Shown here one piece after another: positions 8,858 through 17,077 of a stretch of 64,000 nt of DNA. Origin of the DNA: RPQJ01 sp963754535. GTDB taxonomy: Bacteria > Pseudomonadota > Gammaproteobacteria > Steroidobacterales > Steroidobacteraceae. The stretch is from contig CAVWGG010000040.1 of assembly GCA_963754535.1 (NCBI GenBank), forward strand, positions 35,402-99,401, in the 5' to 3' direction. Below the pieces are notes generated by a model. That model did not search any database. It was not told where the DNA came from and saw only the letters and a list, made by a program, of their open reading frames with translations. A program made the translations under genes and the position numbers. Position 1 is the first letter of the stretch. Every line of letters starts with the position of its first letter.

Positions 8858-9057
8858 TGTCTTCTCCAGCCGGTCGCGGTCGACCAGGTGGAGCGACCAT
8901 AGCGAGGCACGCGGGTGAGCGACACCAACGCACGCCATTGGTTGGTGGTTTCGTGACGCAATCGACACCACGCGGGCGAGCGGGATGCGAATCTCGCTCA
9001 AAGCGCTATCTCTTGCCCACTTTCCCGAAGTCCACCGCACTTACCGGTCACCAGTCG
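8858..9057. promoter_or_regulatory. Divergent promoter region with CACCAAC/GTTGGTG inverted repeat
   Basis: This 200-bp gap separates the leftward cytochrome operon from the rightward flavoprotein gene, so it must hold both promoters. It contains a 7-bp perfect inverted repeat, CACCAAC (8923-8929) and GTTGGTG (8941-8947), with an 11-nt spacer, a plausible regulator site. I could not assign confident -35/-10 boxes. Confidence 0.4.
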
Positions 9058-10368
9058 ATGTCATTGCTTGCCGTGTATCTGCTGCCGCTCGTATCGATCT
9101 GGGCCTGGTACCTCCTCCGGCGCCAACGGCACGAGCGGGCAAGCCGCGCCACACGCGAACAATCGCACGCCGCCGGTCTGATCGATCCTGCCTCACTGCA
9201 TCCCGTTATCGATCCTGTCCGCTGCATCGGGTGTGGATCGTGCGTAAGAGCGTGTCCGGAACAACCAGAACACCACGTGCTCGGACTGATCGACGGCAAG
9301 GCGCACCTGGTGGGTCCGACGGATTGCATCGGGCACGGCGCCTGTCGTGCCGCGTGTCCGGCGGACGCAATCACTCTCGTCTTCGGCACCCAGCGTCGCG
9401 GCGTGGAGATTCCCTTGCTCAGCGCCGAGTTCGAGTCGACCGTGCCCGGACTCTTCGTCGCAGGAGAGCTCGGAGGAATGGGGCTGATTCGTAACGCGCT
9501 CGCGCAGGGTCGGCAGGCAGTCGATGCAATCCATCGAAGGCGTCGCGCCGCCAGCCCCGGGCAACTCGACCTGGTGATCGTCGGTGCGGGTCCGGCCGGG
9601 TTTTCGGCCAGCCTTGCCGCGAAGTCGCACGAGATGCAGTTCGTGACGATCGAGCAGGAGAGTCTTGGCGGCTGCGTCTTCCAGTATCCGCGCGCCAAGC
9701 TCGTGATGACGCAGCCGGCGGAGATTCCATTGGTCGGCAAAGTCACCTTCCGCCAGACCTCCAAGGAGGAACTGCTCGCGTTCTGGCAGGAAATCGAGCG
9801 CAAGACCGGCGTGACCGGCAATATGCGGTACCGCGAACGCGTCGAGAGCGTCGATCGCGACGGCGCGCAGGGCTTCATCGTTCGTACTTCACTCGCGCAG
9901 TACCGAGCCGTGAACGTACTGCTGGCGATCGGCCGGCGCGGCACGCCGCGCAAGCTCGACGTGCCAGGCGAGGACCTGTCCAAGGTCGTTTACCGGCTGA
10001 TCGATGCGGAGCAATACCGTGAACAGCGTGTCATCGTCGTGGGCGGCGGTGACAGTGCCCTGGAGGCAGCTGCCAGCGTTGCGGAAGCCGGCGGCAACGT
10101 CACGCTTTCATATCGGGGTGACGCCTTTACGCGTGCCAAGCCGCGTAATCGCGAGCGGGTAGCCGCTGCCGAACGGGCCGGACAGTTGCAGGTGCTGCTG
10201 AACTCGCAGGTCGAGCGCATCGAGAAGGAGCGGGTTCTGCTGCGCAGCCAGGACGGTCACCTGATTCTTCCGAACGACGCTGTGATCGTCAGTGCAGGCG
10301 GAATCCTGCCGTCGGATTTCCTGCGTCGAGTAGGAATTCACGTGGAGACAAAATATGGGACGGCGTGA
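9058..10368 (+). CDS. Membrane-anchored 2[4Fe-4S] NAD(P)/FAD oxidoreductase
   Basis: 436 residues: one N-terminal membrane helix followed by RRQRHER (positive-inside, so the body is cytoplasmic), a ferredoxin-like region, then a thioredoxin-reductase-like two-dinucleotide fold with FAD motif VIVGAGPAG (about 170) and NAD(P) motif VIVVGGGDSA (about 330). The first cluster motif is complete (C56, C59, C62, C66-P); in the second, C90-x2-H93-x2-C96-x3-C100-P, His replaces the second Cys. The C-terminal half resembles YpdA-type NAD(P)-binding proteins. It could feed electrons from NAD(P)H into the divergent membrane cytochrome b. ATG 9058 is chosen because the membrane segment begins there. The gene overlaps the ankyrin gene by 14 bp. 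Confidence 0.82.
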   Translation: MSLLAVYLLPLVSIWAWYLLRRQRHERASRATREQSHAAGLIDPASLHPVIDPVRCIGCGSCVRACPEQPEHHVLGLIDGKAHLVGPTDCIGHGACRAACPADAITLVFGTQRRGVEIPLLSAEFESTVPGLFVAGELGGMGLIRNALAQGRQAVDAIHRRRRAASPGQLDLVIVGAGPAGFSASLAAKSHEMQFVTIEQESLGGCVFQYPRAKLVMTQPAEIPLVGKVTFRQTSKEELLAFWQEIERKTGVTGNMRYRERVESVDRDGAQGFIVRTSLAQYRAVNVLLAIGRRGTPRKLDVPGEDLSKVVYRLIDAEQYREQRVIVVGGGDSALEAAASVAEAGGNVTLSYRGDAFTRAKPRNRERVAAAERAGQLQVLLNSQVERIEKERVLLRSQDGHLILPNDAVIVSAGGILPSDFLRRVGIHVETKYGTA

Positions 10369-12376
10369 CCCTGCCGCTGCTTGCGTCACTGCATTGGCCG
10401 CCGCGCTCCTCGGCGTGATCGGCGCTCCCGGGGCAGTGGCCGCCGTTGCAGCCGTTCCATCAAGGCTCGCCGCGCCTGACCTGCTCGAGCCGGCCAAGAG
10501 CGCGCTGCGTCTCAAGCAGTTTGCCGATGCGGCCGGACGTCTTGCCGCCGACCCGCTCGCCGCAGATCCACGCGCGCAATACCTGCTGGGCACGCTGTAC
10601 CTGGCTGGCCTCGGTGTCGGCGAGGATACCCAGCGTGCGCGGACGCTCTTCACGGCTGCGGCAGCCAAGGGCGAGCCGCGCGCGGCGTATGCACTGGCAG
10701 CGCTTGCAGCGCACGACTCGCCCGCAGACGAATCAGCGGCACGGACCTGGCTCGCAAAGGCCGCGGCGACTGGGCATGCCGATGCGGCGCGCCTGGTGCA
10801 GGCAGGCCAGTTGCCACTGCAAGTGGATCCGCGGGTCCTTGCAACGGAACCCGCAGTGACCTTGTCGATGACCATTGCGGCTGCGCGCCGCGGCGATGTC
10901 GGCACGCTGGCCACGCTCTGGCCGCTCCTGCCAAAGGATGCCAACGACGCATTCCGTCGTTCAGCGCTGCATTACGCGGCCGAATCGGGCGCCGCTGACT
11001 CGGTGCGCTGGCTGGTCGAACACGACGCTCGGGTCGATGCGATCGACGCGCAGGGCATCACGCCCCTGATGCTGTCGGCGACAGCTGAGCGCGCGGATGC
11101 TCTGGATGTTCTGCTGCAAGCCAACGCCCGCGTTGCCGCCGTCGATTCATTGGGCAATTCGGCGCTGTTTTATGCAGCGCGTCGCGGACGGCTCGTGCAA
11201 GCGGAGCGATTGGTGGCCGCGGGTCTCGATCCGAAGCTGCGCAACGCTGGCGGCTGGAGCGCCGTCGATTACTCGGTGCAGTCGAGGCACGACGGGGTCA
11301 CTGGCTACCTGCTGCAACAAGGCGTGCAGCCGACTCGCCGGCACACGGCAGTCGCCCGTGGAGGTGCACGGCCTGCTGGCCCGATTCTTCGCTCGTTGGC
11401 TGGCGATGCCTACGCTGGATGGCCGGACGTCGCGCTCGCTGCGAGTCGAAGCGATGCAGCCCTGTTGCAGTCGGCCTTGGCCCGGGGCGGTGACCCGGAG
11501 GCGAGCACTCCGACTGGCCAGCCAGCCCTGCACGTCGCAATTGCCGCGTCATCGCCCGCGGCCGTCGAAATGCTGCTGGCTGCCGGCGCGTCGCCGACGC
11601 GTGAAGATCGTGCGGGTCATTCACCGCTCGGTGAGGCTGTCAGGCAGGGCCACCAGGAACTCGTGCGGATCCTGCTCGAGCATGGCGTCAATCCCAATGA
11701 ACAGGGGAGCCATGAGCTGGCGCCGCTGACGCTTGCCGTGCGACGCGGCGACGCGGATATCGCGCAGTTACTGCTGGCCAGAGGGGCGCAGGTCGACGCC
11801 GGCAAGGGGGGCGAAGCTCCGCTGCTGGTCGCGGCGCTGCGTGGTGATGCGCCTGTCGTCGGCCTGTTGCTGCGGTCCGGCGCGAATCCTGACGTGACCG
11901 ATGCCGCTGGCCATACGGCGTTGTGGCACGCCGCCTGCCGGGACGATTCCCCTGTCCTTGCACTGCTGCTGACTTCCCGGGCCAGCGTGAACGTGGCGGC
12001 CGCGGACGGAATGACGGCCGTCGCCTGCGCTGCAGCGCGCGGCAACGACGCGGCATTTGAAAAGCTGCTGCGTGCCGACGCCGACGTCCGCTCGCGCAGT
12101 CGCTCGGGCGACACGCCCCTGATGCTCGCCGCCCGCGGCGACCACGCCGCAATCGTGCGCAGGCTCATCGCGCTGCGGGTCGGGCTGGATGCACAGAACG
12201 TGTTCGGCGATACCGCGCTGATCCTGGCGAGCCAGGCGGGCGCCGGTAACGTGGTCGACCTGTTGTTACAGGCGGGTGCGAAGAAGACACTGCGCAACCG
12301 GGATGGGGTTGCCGCAGCGGATGCGGCAACTGCGCGCGGCTTCGACGCCGTCGCGGCTCGCATTCGTTCGAGCTAA
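10355..12376 (+). CDS. Exported Sel1/ankyrin-repeat protein
   Basis: 673 residues with an N-terminal signal sequence (hydrophobic, ending about AVAAVAA), Sel1-like helices at about 45-150 (AQYLLGTLYLAGLGVGED, ARTWLAKAAATGHADA), and from about 170 to the end many ankyrin repeats (DAQGITPLMLSAT, GHTALWHAACRDDSP, GDTALILASQAG). Such proteins are protein-binding scaffolds; no catalytic motif is seen. The ATG lies inside the end of the flavoprotein gene (14-bp overlap), so the two are co-translated and the protein probably serves the same system. Its 3' end overlaps the convergent histidine kinase gene by 4 bp. Confidence 0.85.
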   Translation: MGRRDPAAACVTALAAALLGVIGAPGAVAAVAAVPSRLAAPDLLEPAKSALRLKQFADAAGRLAADPLAADPRAQYLLGTLYLAGLGVGEDTQRARTLFTAAAAKGEPRAAYALAALAAHDSPADESAARTWLAKAAATGHADAARLVQAGQLPLQVDPRVLATEPAVTLSMTIAAARRGDVGTLATLWPLLPKDANDAFRRSALHYAAESGAADSVRWLVEHDARVDAIDAQGITPLMLSATAERADALDVLLQANARVAAVDSLGNSALFYAARRGRLVQAERLVAAGLDPKLRNAGGWSAVDYSVQSRHDGVTGYLLQQGVQPTRRHTAVARGGARPAGPILRSLAGDAYAGWPDVALAASRSDAALLQSALARGGDPEASTPTGQPALHVAIAASSPAAVEMLLAAGASPTREDRAGHSPLGEAVRQGHQELVRILLEHGVNPNEQGSHELAPLTLAVRRGDADIAQLLLARGAQVDAGKGGEAPLLVAALRGDAPVVGLLLRSGANPDVTDAAGHTALWHAACRDDSPVLALLLTSRASVNVAAADGMTAVACAAARGNDAAFEKLLRADADVRSRSRSGDTPLMLAARGDHAAIVRRLIALRVGLDAQNVFGDTALILASQAGAGNVVDLLLQAGAKKTLRNRDGVAAADAATARGFDAVAARIRSS

Positions 12377-13728
12377 TCTGAGCGCACGCGGCCCTGGATC
12401 GGGAGCGTAACCTCGACCCGCAGCCCACGGGCTGCGTCCCTGTTGCGGAAGCTCACGGAGCCGCCGTGCAGTTCCGCGATCCGCTTGACGATCGACAGGC
12501 CCAGCCCGCTGCCCGTGGCGGTCGCTTCGGCCGCGCGGTAGAAGCGCCGGCCGAGCCGTTCGAGCGTCTCGGGCGTCACGCCCGGCCCCGTGTCCTGGAC
12601 GGTGAGCAGGACCGCGCCATCCAGCCGCGTGAGCGCGACCCGCACCTCACCGTGAGGTCCCCCATGTCGCAGGGCGTTGTCAATCAGGTTACGCACCAGT
12701 GCCTCGAGCAATGCGCCATCCCCAGGGACGCGCCCGGGATCCGGCGCCTCCAGCACGACCGTCGTTCCTTCCTGCATCGCTGCTGGCGCGCTGTCCGCCA
12801 GCACACGTTCGGCAATGGCGCGCAGCTCGCAGGGTGCCGCACACGCGAGGTGACCGGCTTCGTCCGCACGGGCAAGTTGCATCAGCTGCGTCACGAGGCG
12901 CGTCATCCGGTCGCAGGCCTCGATGCAGTGGCGCAGTGCCGCGTCCCGAACGTCGGGGTCCCGGGTTGCCAGCGCCACTTCCGCCTGCGCGCGCAATGCA
13001 GCGACAGGCGTGCGCAATTCATGGGCCGCGTGCGAGGTGAACCGTCGTTCCGAATCGAGCGAATCACGAACACGCAACAGGAGTTCCTCGAGCCGTTCGG
13101 CGAGACTTGCCAGCTCGACGGGCATCGGTCCCGCGGCCAGAGGCCGAACATCGTCGGGGCTGCGGTGTGCCAGTTCATCTCCGAGACGCCGTAACGGCCG
13201 CAGCGAACGACCGACGACCCACCAGATCGCGAGCCCGAGCACGGGCAGCGCGATGAGCTGCGGGAGGAGTGCGCCCAGGGCGACGCGACGCGCGATCCGT
13301 TCGCGTGTTGCGTGGTCTTCGGCCACGTGCACGACCACGCCCTGCTCCGCATCGGCTGCGGAGTACACGCGCCAGCGAACATCACCGAGCGCCGCTTCGC
13401 TGAAACCGCTGGAAGGACCGGCAAACGGTGTCGTCGGGGCGTTCGCTGAGCGCAGGATCAGCGTCCCATCCGCCTCGCGCACCTGGAAGGCAACCTTGGT
13501 GCGGAAATCCGGCGGGGTGTCCGAATCTTCGTCGAAATCGAGTTCCTCGAGCTCATGCCCCGCCTGTGCCACCAGCAGCCGCGCTGCCTGGGCCAAATGC
13601 GCGTCGAGCAAAGCATCGATGCCCCGATGCGCGTCACGGTAGGTCAGGGCCGCGGACGCCAGCCACGTGCCGGTGAGCGTGAGCAGCAGCAGCGTGAGCA
13701 TGTGCCGGCGGATCGATGGAGTTTGCAC
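12373..13728 (-). CDS. Sensor histidine kinase (QseC/TctE type)
   Basis: 451 residues: N-terminal membrane helix, periplasmic sensor segment (about 30-160), second membrane helix (ALGALLPQLIALPVLGLAIWW), HAMP-like linker, phosphoacceptor box SHAAHELRTP, then N box (NLIDNALRHG), G1 (DTGPGV) and G2 (GSGLGLSIVKRIAELHGG) of the HATPase domain, i.e. a complete kinase. It follows the response regulator gene by 3 bp and ends the SHP operon. The periplasmic sensor has an acidic patch (EELDFDEDSD), which might bind metal or cationic ligands; that is speculation. Confidence 0.92.
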   Translation of the reverse strand: MQTPSIRRHMLTLLLLTLTGTWLASAALTYRDAHRGIDALLDAHLAQAARLLVAQAGHELEELDFDEDSDTPPDFRTKVAFQVREADGTLILRSANAPTTPFAGPSSGFSEAALGDVRWRVYSAADAEQGVVVHVAEDHATRERIARRVALGALLPQLIALPVLGLAIWWVVGRSLRPLRRLGDELAHRSPDDVRPLAAGPMPVELASLAERLEELLLRVRDSLDSERRFTSHAAHELRTPVAALRAQAEVALATRDPDVRDAALRHCIEACDRMTRLVTQLMQLARADEAGHLACAAPCELRAIAERVLADSAPAAMQEGTTVVLEAPDPGRVPGDGALLEALVRNLIDNALRHGGPHGEVRVALTRLDGAVLLTVQDTGPGVTPETLERLGRRFYRAAEATATGSGLGLSIVKRIAELHGGSVSFRNRDAARGLRVEVTLPIQGRVRSD

Positions 13729-13731
13729 GTT

Positions 13732-14394
13732 TCAGTCTTCGCGCGGGATCATGTAGCCAACGCCACGCACTGTCCTGATGAGCGCGGGTGCGAGCTTGCG
13801 GCGCAGATGGTGGACGTGAACCTCGATCGCATTGCTGTCGAGGCCTTGGTCCCATTCGTACAGCTGCGTCTCCAACTGCGTGCGGGTGACGACGCGGCCC
13901 GCGCGCAGCACGAGTTCCTGCAGCAGCGCGAACTCGCGCGGCTGCAGATCGACGGGATTGCCGTCGAACGTCACGGCACGCGCGGCGAGGTCCAGCGAGA
14001 GGCTGCCCACGACGATCGAGCCGGTCCCAGTGCCCTGCGCGCGACGGGCAACGGCTCGCAATCGGGCGGCGAGTTCCTTGAGTGCGACGGGCTTCACGAC
14101 GTAGTCGTCGGCGCCGAGATCGAGGCCGCGCACGCGATCATCGACGGCTTCGCGCGCAGTGAGGATGATCACGGGCGTGTGATCGCCACGATTGCGGACA
14201 CTCTGCAGCAATTCGAGTCCGGACAGGCGTGGCAACCCCAGGTCGAGCACGACCGCCGTGAATTCGTCAGAGGCCAGCGCGGCTTCTCCGGCCGCGCCGT
14301 CCCTGATCCACTCGACCGCGAAGCCTTGCTCGCGCAGGCCGACCTGCAGCGCGTTGCCGAGCAACGCATCGTCCTCGACCAGCAGGATTCGCAT
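13732..14394 (-). CDS. OmpR-family response regulator (QseB type)
   Basis: 220 residues, the usual size. The receiver has DD at 8-9, phospho-Asp in VVLDLGLP, T/S switch in ILTARE and Lys in VVKPV; the winged-helix DNA-binding domain covers about 125-220 (LQPREFALLQEL, VHVHHLRRKL). It sits between the cytochrome b561 gene (3-bp gap) and its cognate kinase (3-bp gap). QseBC-like pairs are known companions of SHP-DHC-cytochrome b operons, so autoregulation of this operon is plausible. Confidence 0.93.
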   Translation of the reverse strand: MRILLVEDDALLGNALQVGLREQGFAVEWIRDGAAGEAALASDEFTAVVLDLGLPRLSGLELLQSVRNRGDHTPVIILTAREAVDDRVRGLDLGADDYVVKPVALKELAARLRAVARRAQGTGTGSIVVGSLSLDLAARAVTFDGNPVDLQPREFALLQELVLRAGRVVTRTQLETQLYEWDQGLDSNAIEVHVHHLRRKLAPALIRTVRGVGYMIPRED

Positions 14395-14397
14395 GCC

Positions 14398-15087
14398 TCA
14401 ATCGTCGTCGGTTTCGCTTTCGGCCGCCAGTTCGGATTGTTCGCCCTGTCCCGGACCAGCGCCCGGCGCCACGCCTCCCGAGGTCGCGGTCCAGCCCCAG
14501 AAGCCGAGAATCGCTGCCGCCATGGTCAGCCCGAGGCCACGGGCATTGCGTGGCTCAGCGTCGTCGGCAGTTCCACGCTTGAAGCCGGTGATCATCGAGC
14601 GCGCGAGGTTTTCGCGCTGCATGACGCTGCTGAACACGACGCCGAGAACATGCAGGCCGACAAGCACGAGCCAGGCATTGGCGAAGGCCTCGTGCAGGTC
14701 CTCCATCGACTCGCCACCCAGCTCGTTGAAGTTGAGGTAGCCGGTCACGCCGGTGGCTACGCCGAGAATGAGCAGCCCGAAGACGGCCCAGCTGCCCGCA
14801 GGGTTGTGGCCGAGGTAGCGTGGCGCACGGCCGCGCAGTTCATCGCGCACGTAGCGGAAGGCCGCGACCGGGCTGTGGACGAAGGAGCTGAATCGCGCGT
14901 ACCGTGGGCCGATGAAGCCCCAGACGATACGGAAGGCGAGCAGTCCGAGCACGGTGTACCCGAGCGCAACGTGGACATTGCGCAGTCGTTCGGATTCGGA
15001 GAGGACGTAGGCGCCGGCAAACGAGGCGGCCAGCGCCCAATGGAAGATGCGGGTCGGCAGGTCCCAGACCTTGGTGTTGCTGGTCAT
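14398..15087 (-). CDS. Cytochrome b561 family membrane protein
   Basis: 229 residues with four hydrophobic helices and His residues placed for heme b: DLPTRIFHWALA (helix 1), NVHVALGYTVLG (helix 2), GLHVLGVVF (later helix). The WDxPTRxFHW start is characteristic of the bacterial Ni/Fe-hydrogenase-type cytochrome b561 family. In SHP operons this protein is the membrane quinone-side partner delivering electrons to the diheme cytochrome. The C-terminus has a Gly/Glu/Asp-rich tail (SETDDD). ATG 15087 was chosen because MTSNTKVWDLPTR is the family's N-terminus; it follows the DHC stop by 5 bp. Confidence 0.9.
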   Translation of the reverse strand: MTSNTKVWDLPTRIFHWALAASFAGAYVLSESERLRNVHVALGYTVLGLLAFRIVWGFIGPRYARFSSFVHSPVAAFRYVRDELRGRAPRYLGHNPAGSWAVFGLLILGVATGVTGYLNFNELGGESMEDLHEAFANAWLVLVGLHVLGVVFSSVMQRENLARSMITGFKRGTADDAEPRNARGLGLTMAAAILGFWGWTATSGGVAPGAGPGQGEQSELAAESETDDD

Positions 15088-15092
15088 CGGTG

Positions 15093-15572
15093 TTACCTCG
15101 GTATGCGGACAGAGTGTTCGTCGAACTGGCCACGATCGGCATCGGCGTGACAAGCACTGCAGTTGGCAGCGCTGCGCACGGCCGGAGAACGAAACAGTTG
15201 CGCTGATATTTCATCGTGCTCCTCACGAAACCAGCCTTGCTGCGTGATCCGTGGCGCTGCCTTCGTGGTGGCCGCACTGGCGACAGCGGGATCCACACCG
15301 AGCTGCCTCGCCACGGCCGCACGTGTCGTGGCATCGAGCGATGCATCGACACCGAAGTGACGGTCCAGCGTTGCAAGCACGACGGCCCAGTCCGCTGGCC
15401 GCAGCAGCCGTGCTGGATAGGCCGTGTGGCATGCGCCGCACTCCTCGGCGTAGGCAGTGGTCTTGACGGCTTGGGTGGGTGGAACTGCCGCCGCGGCGGC
15501 ATGGGCGAGAAACACGGCTGCGAGTGACCAGACGATCCAGTCGATGCGACGAATCCCCGAACGTGTGCGCAT
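15093..15572 (-). CDS. Diheme cytochrome c (DHC)
   Basis: 159 residues with a signal sequence (IVWSLAAVFLAHAAAAA), a first heme motif CGACHTAYPARLLR and a C-terminal CSACHADADRGQFDEHSVRIPR. Both heme contexts match the diheme cytochrome c family that is transferred with SHP and cytochrome b561. It is periplasmic and expected to pass electrons between the b561 protein and SHP. ATG 15572 follows a GGAAGGAG ribosome site 6-7 bases upstream; it begins 2 bases after the SHP stop. Confidence 0.9.
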   Translation of the reverse strand: MRTRSGIRRIDWIVWSLAAVFLAHAAAAAVPPTQAVKTTAYAEECGACHTAYPARLLRPADWAVVLATLDRHFGVDASLDATTRAAVARQLGVDPAVASAATTKAAPRITQQGWFREEHDEISAQLFRSPAVRSAANCSACHADADRGQFDEHSVRIPR

Positions 15573-15574
15573 GG

Positions 15575-15982
15575 TCAGGCTCCTTCCTTCACGGCCAGGA
15601 GAAACGCGATCAAGTCGGCCTTTTCCGCGGGGGTACAGGGGCGATCGAGCGTGTCGCTGCAATTGCGCTTGAACCACTTCTCGACCTTGGCGGCGTCGCG
15701 AAACCGCTCCGGGTTCGCGACGGGTGAGAGTGGGGCGATCGCCTTGCCGGTGATGGCGTGTCGCCCAGCAGCGGCGGGCTTATCCGTGTGGCAGGTTGCG
15801 CAACTCCAGTCGCGCGGCTGTTGGTGAAACAGTCGACGGCCCGCCGCGGGGGACGGTCCGGCATAGGACGCCGAAGTGGTGCGTGCCTGCTCGGCATAAC
15901 CCCGCATCAGCGACTCCGGGGTGTCGGCGAGGGCGGGGGCTGCGACCAGCACCGTGGCTGCAATGAGCGCCTTTCTGATCAT
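15575..15982 (-). CDS. SHP-like monoheme cytochrome c (DUF1924)
   Basis: 135 residues: signal peptide ending PALAD, heme motif CATCHTDKP at about residue 61, and KWFKRNCSDTLDRPCTPAEKADLIAFLL near the C-terminus. This matches the DUF1924 family, which as I recall includes sphaeroides heme protein (SHP), a high-spin cytochrome with an Asn axial ligand that can bind oxygen or other small ligands. It is the first gene of a five-gene operon: SHP, DHC, cytochrome b561, response regulator, kinase. SHP is the proposed terminal reactive heme of that chain; the physiological substrate is not established. Confidence 0.88.
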   Translation of the reverse strand: MIRKALIAATVLVAAPALADTPESLMRGYAEQARTTSASYAGPSPAAGRRLFHQQPRDWSCATCHTDKPAAAGRHAITGKAIAPLSPVANPERFRDAAKVEKWFKRNCSDTLDRPCTPAEKADLIAFLLAVKEGA

Positions 15983-16082
15983 CGATCCATCTCCTGAATG
16001 GGGATCGATGAGAAGGCTAGGCGGCGAAGCTTATCGGCACCTTAAGGCCCGGGAAGCCTGGAGCGGTCGCTCCGGGTGGTGA

Positions 16083-16110
16083 GGAGACGCGCCGGCAAGC
16101 GCGCGTCTCC
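16083..16110 (-). terminator. 10-bp hairpin between mscS and SHP operon
   Basis: GGAGACGCGC (16083-16092) pairs perfectly with GCGCGTCTCC (16101-16110) around an 8-nt loop. It lies 15 bp past the mscS stop and about 100 bp before the SHP start, so it is well placed to end mscS transcription. No T-tract follows on either strand, so intrinsic termination would be weak. The rest of 15983-16124 shows no gene. Confidence 0.45.
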
Positions 16111-16124
16111 TGGTTCGAAATCGA

Positions 16125-16943
16125 CTATGCCGGCACCTGGATCAACCGCGTGAGGTTCGCGGGCGTAGGCGCGGGCCAGCCTGCTTCTTTAGCGACGCGC
16201 ATCATCGCCTGGTTGGTGTCGAAGTAGACCTGCCAGTAATGATCGGTATGGCAGTACGGGCGCACCGCGATCACCGTGCCGAGCAGGTTGATGTCGAGCA
16301 GGCTCACTTCGGGCGCGGGCTGCGCGAGGACGTTCGGGATCTGCGCGACGGCCGCCTGGAAGCGCGCGATCGCGTCGTTGTGGTCCACGCCACCGGCCAG
16401 CTGTGCCGTGCGCTCGACGCGACGATGCGGCAGCGACGAGAAATTCTGGATCGTATCGCTGAAGATCTTGCCGTTGCCGATCAGCGTGAGGACGTTGTCG
16501 GGCGTCACGATCGTGGTGCCGAACAGGCCGAGCTCGTGCACGGTGCCCGTGACGCCGGCGATGCTGACGAAGTCGCCGACCTTGAACGGCCGCAGCACCA
16601 GCATGAACGCGCCGGCGGCGAAGTTGCCGAGCATGCCGCTCCAGGCCGCGCCGATCGCCACGCCCGCGCCGGCCAGCATCGCAGCGATGGAGGTCGTCTG
16701 GATGCCGAAGTACCCGAGGATCCCGAGGACCAGGGCGATGTTCAGCGCGACGGTGATGATCGAGCCGAGGTAGCGCGTCAGCGTCGGGTCGATCTCGTTG
16801 CGATGCATCACCGCCTGGACCAGGTGGATGACCCGCCCGATCAGCCAGCGGCCGACGAACCAGAATACGATTGCTGCCGCCACTTTGACGGCCAGTGCGG
16901 CGACCGTAGTGCGGAGGAAGGTCTCGACTGCTGCCATGTCCAT
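16125..16943 (-). CDS. Small-conductance mechanosensitive channel (MscS family)
   Basis: 272 residues, close to E. coli MscS (286). Three hydrophobic helices precede a Gly/Ala-rich pore helix (AAMLAGAGVAIGAAWSGMLGNFAAGAFML), followed by the conserved beta-domain stretch RPFKVGDFVSIAG and an alpha/beta cytoplasmic vestibule. It opens under membrane tension to release solutes at hypo-osmotic shock. The frame could begin at GTG 16973, but ATG 16943 has GGGAG 7 bases upstream and gives a normal MscS N-terminus. Transcribed divergently from the Kef antiporter. Confidence 0.93.
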   Translation of the reverse strand: MDMAAVETFLRTTVAALAVKVAAAIVFWFVGRWLIGRVIHLVQAVMHRNEIDPTLTRYLGSIITVALNIALVLGILGYFGIQTTSIAAMLAGAGVAIGAAWSGMLGNFAAGAFMLVLRPFKVGDFVSIAGVTGTVHELGLFGTTIVTPDNVLTLIGNGKIFSDTIQNFSSLPHRRVERTAQLAGGVDHNDAIARFQAAVAQIPNVLAQPAPEVSLLDINLLGTVIAVRPYCHTDHYWQVYFDTNQAMMRVAKEAGWPAPTPANLTRLIQVPA

Positions 16944-17077
16944 TGAATGCTCCCGCAAGATTGTCTTGGTCACCCCGCCCCCGCGGCAGTTTCGGGAGAA
17001 GGCGGCCGTCCGTCAATCGTCGCGCGACTGAGCTAAGCTCCTGCGTGGTCGGCCGTATGCCGGCGCAGGAGGCTCGG

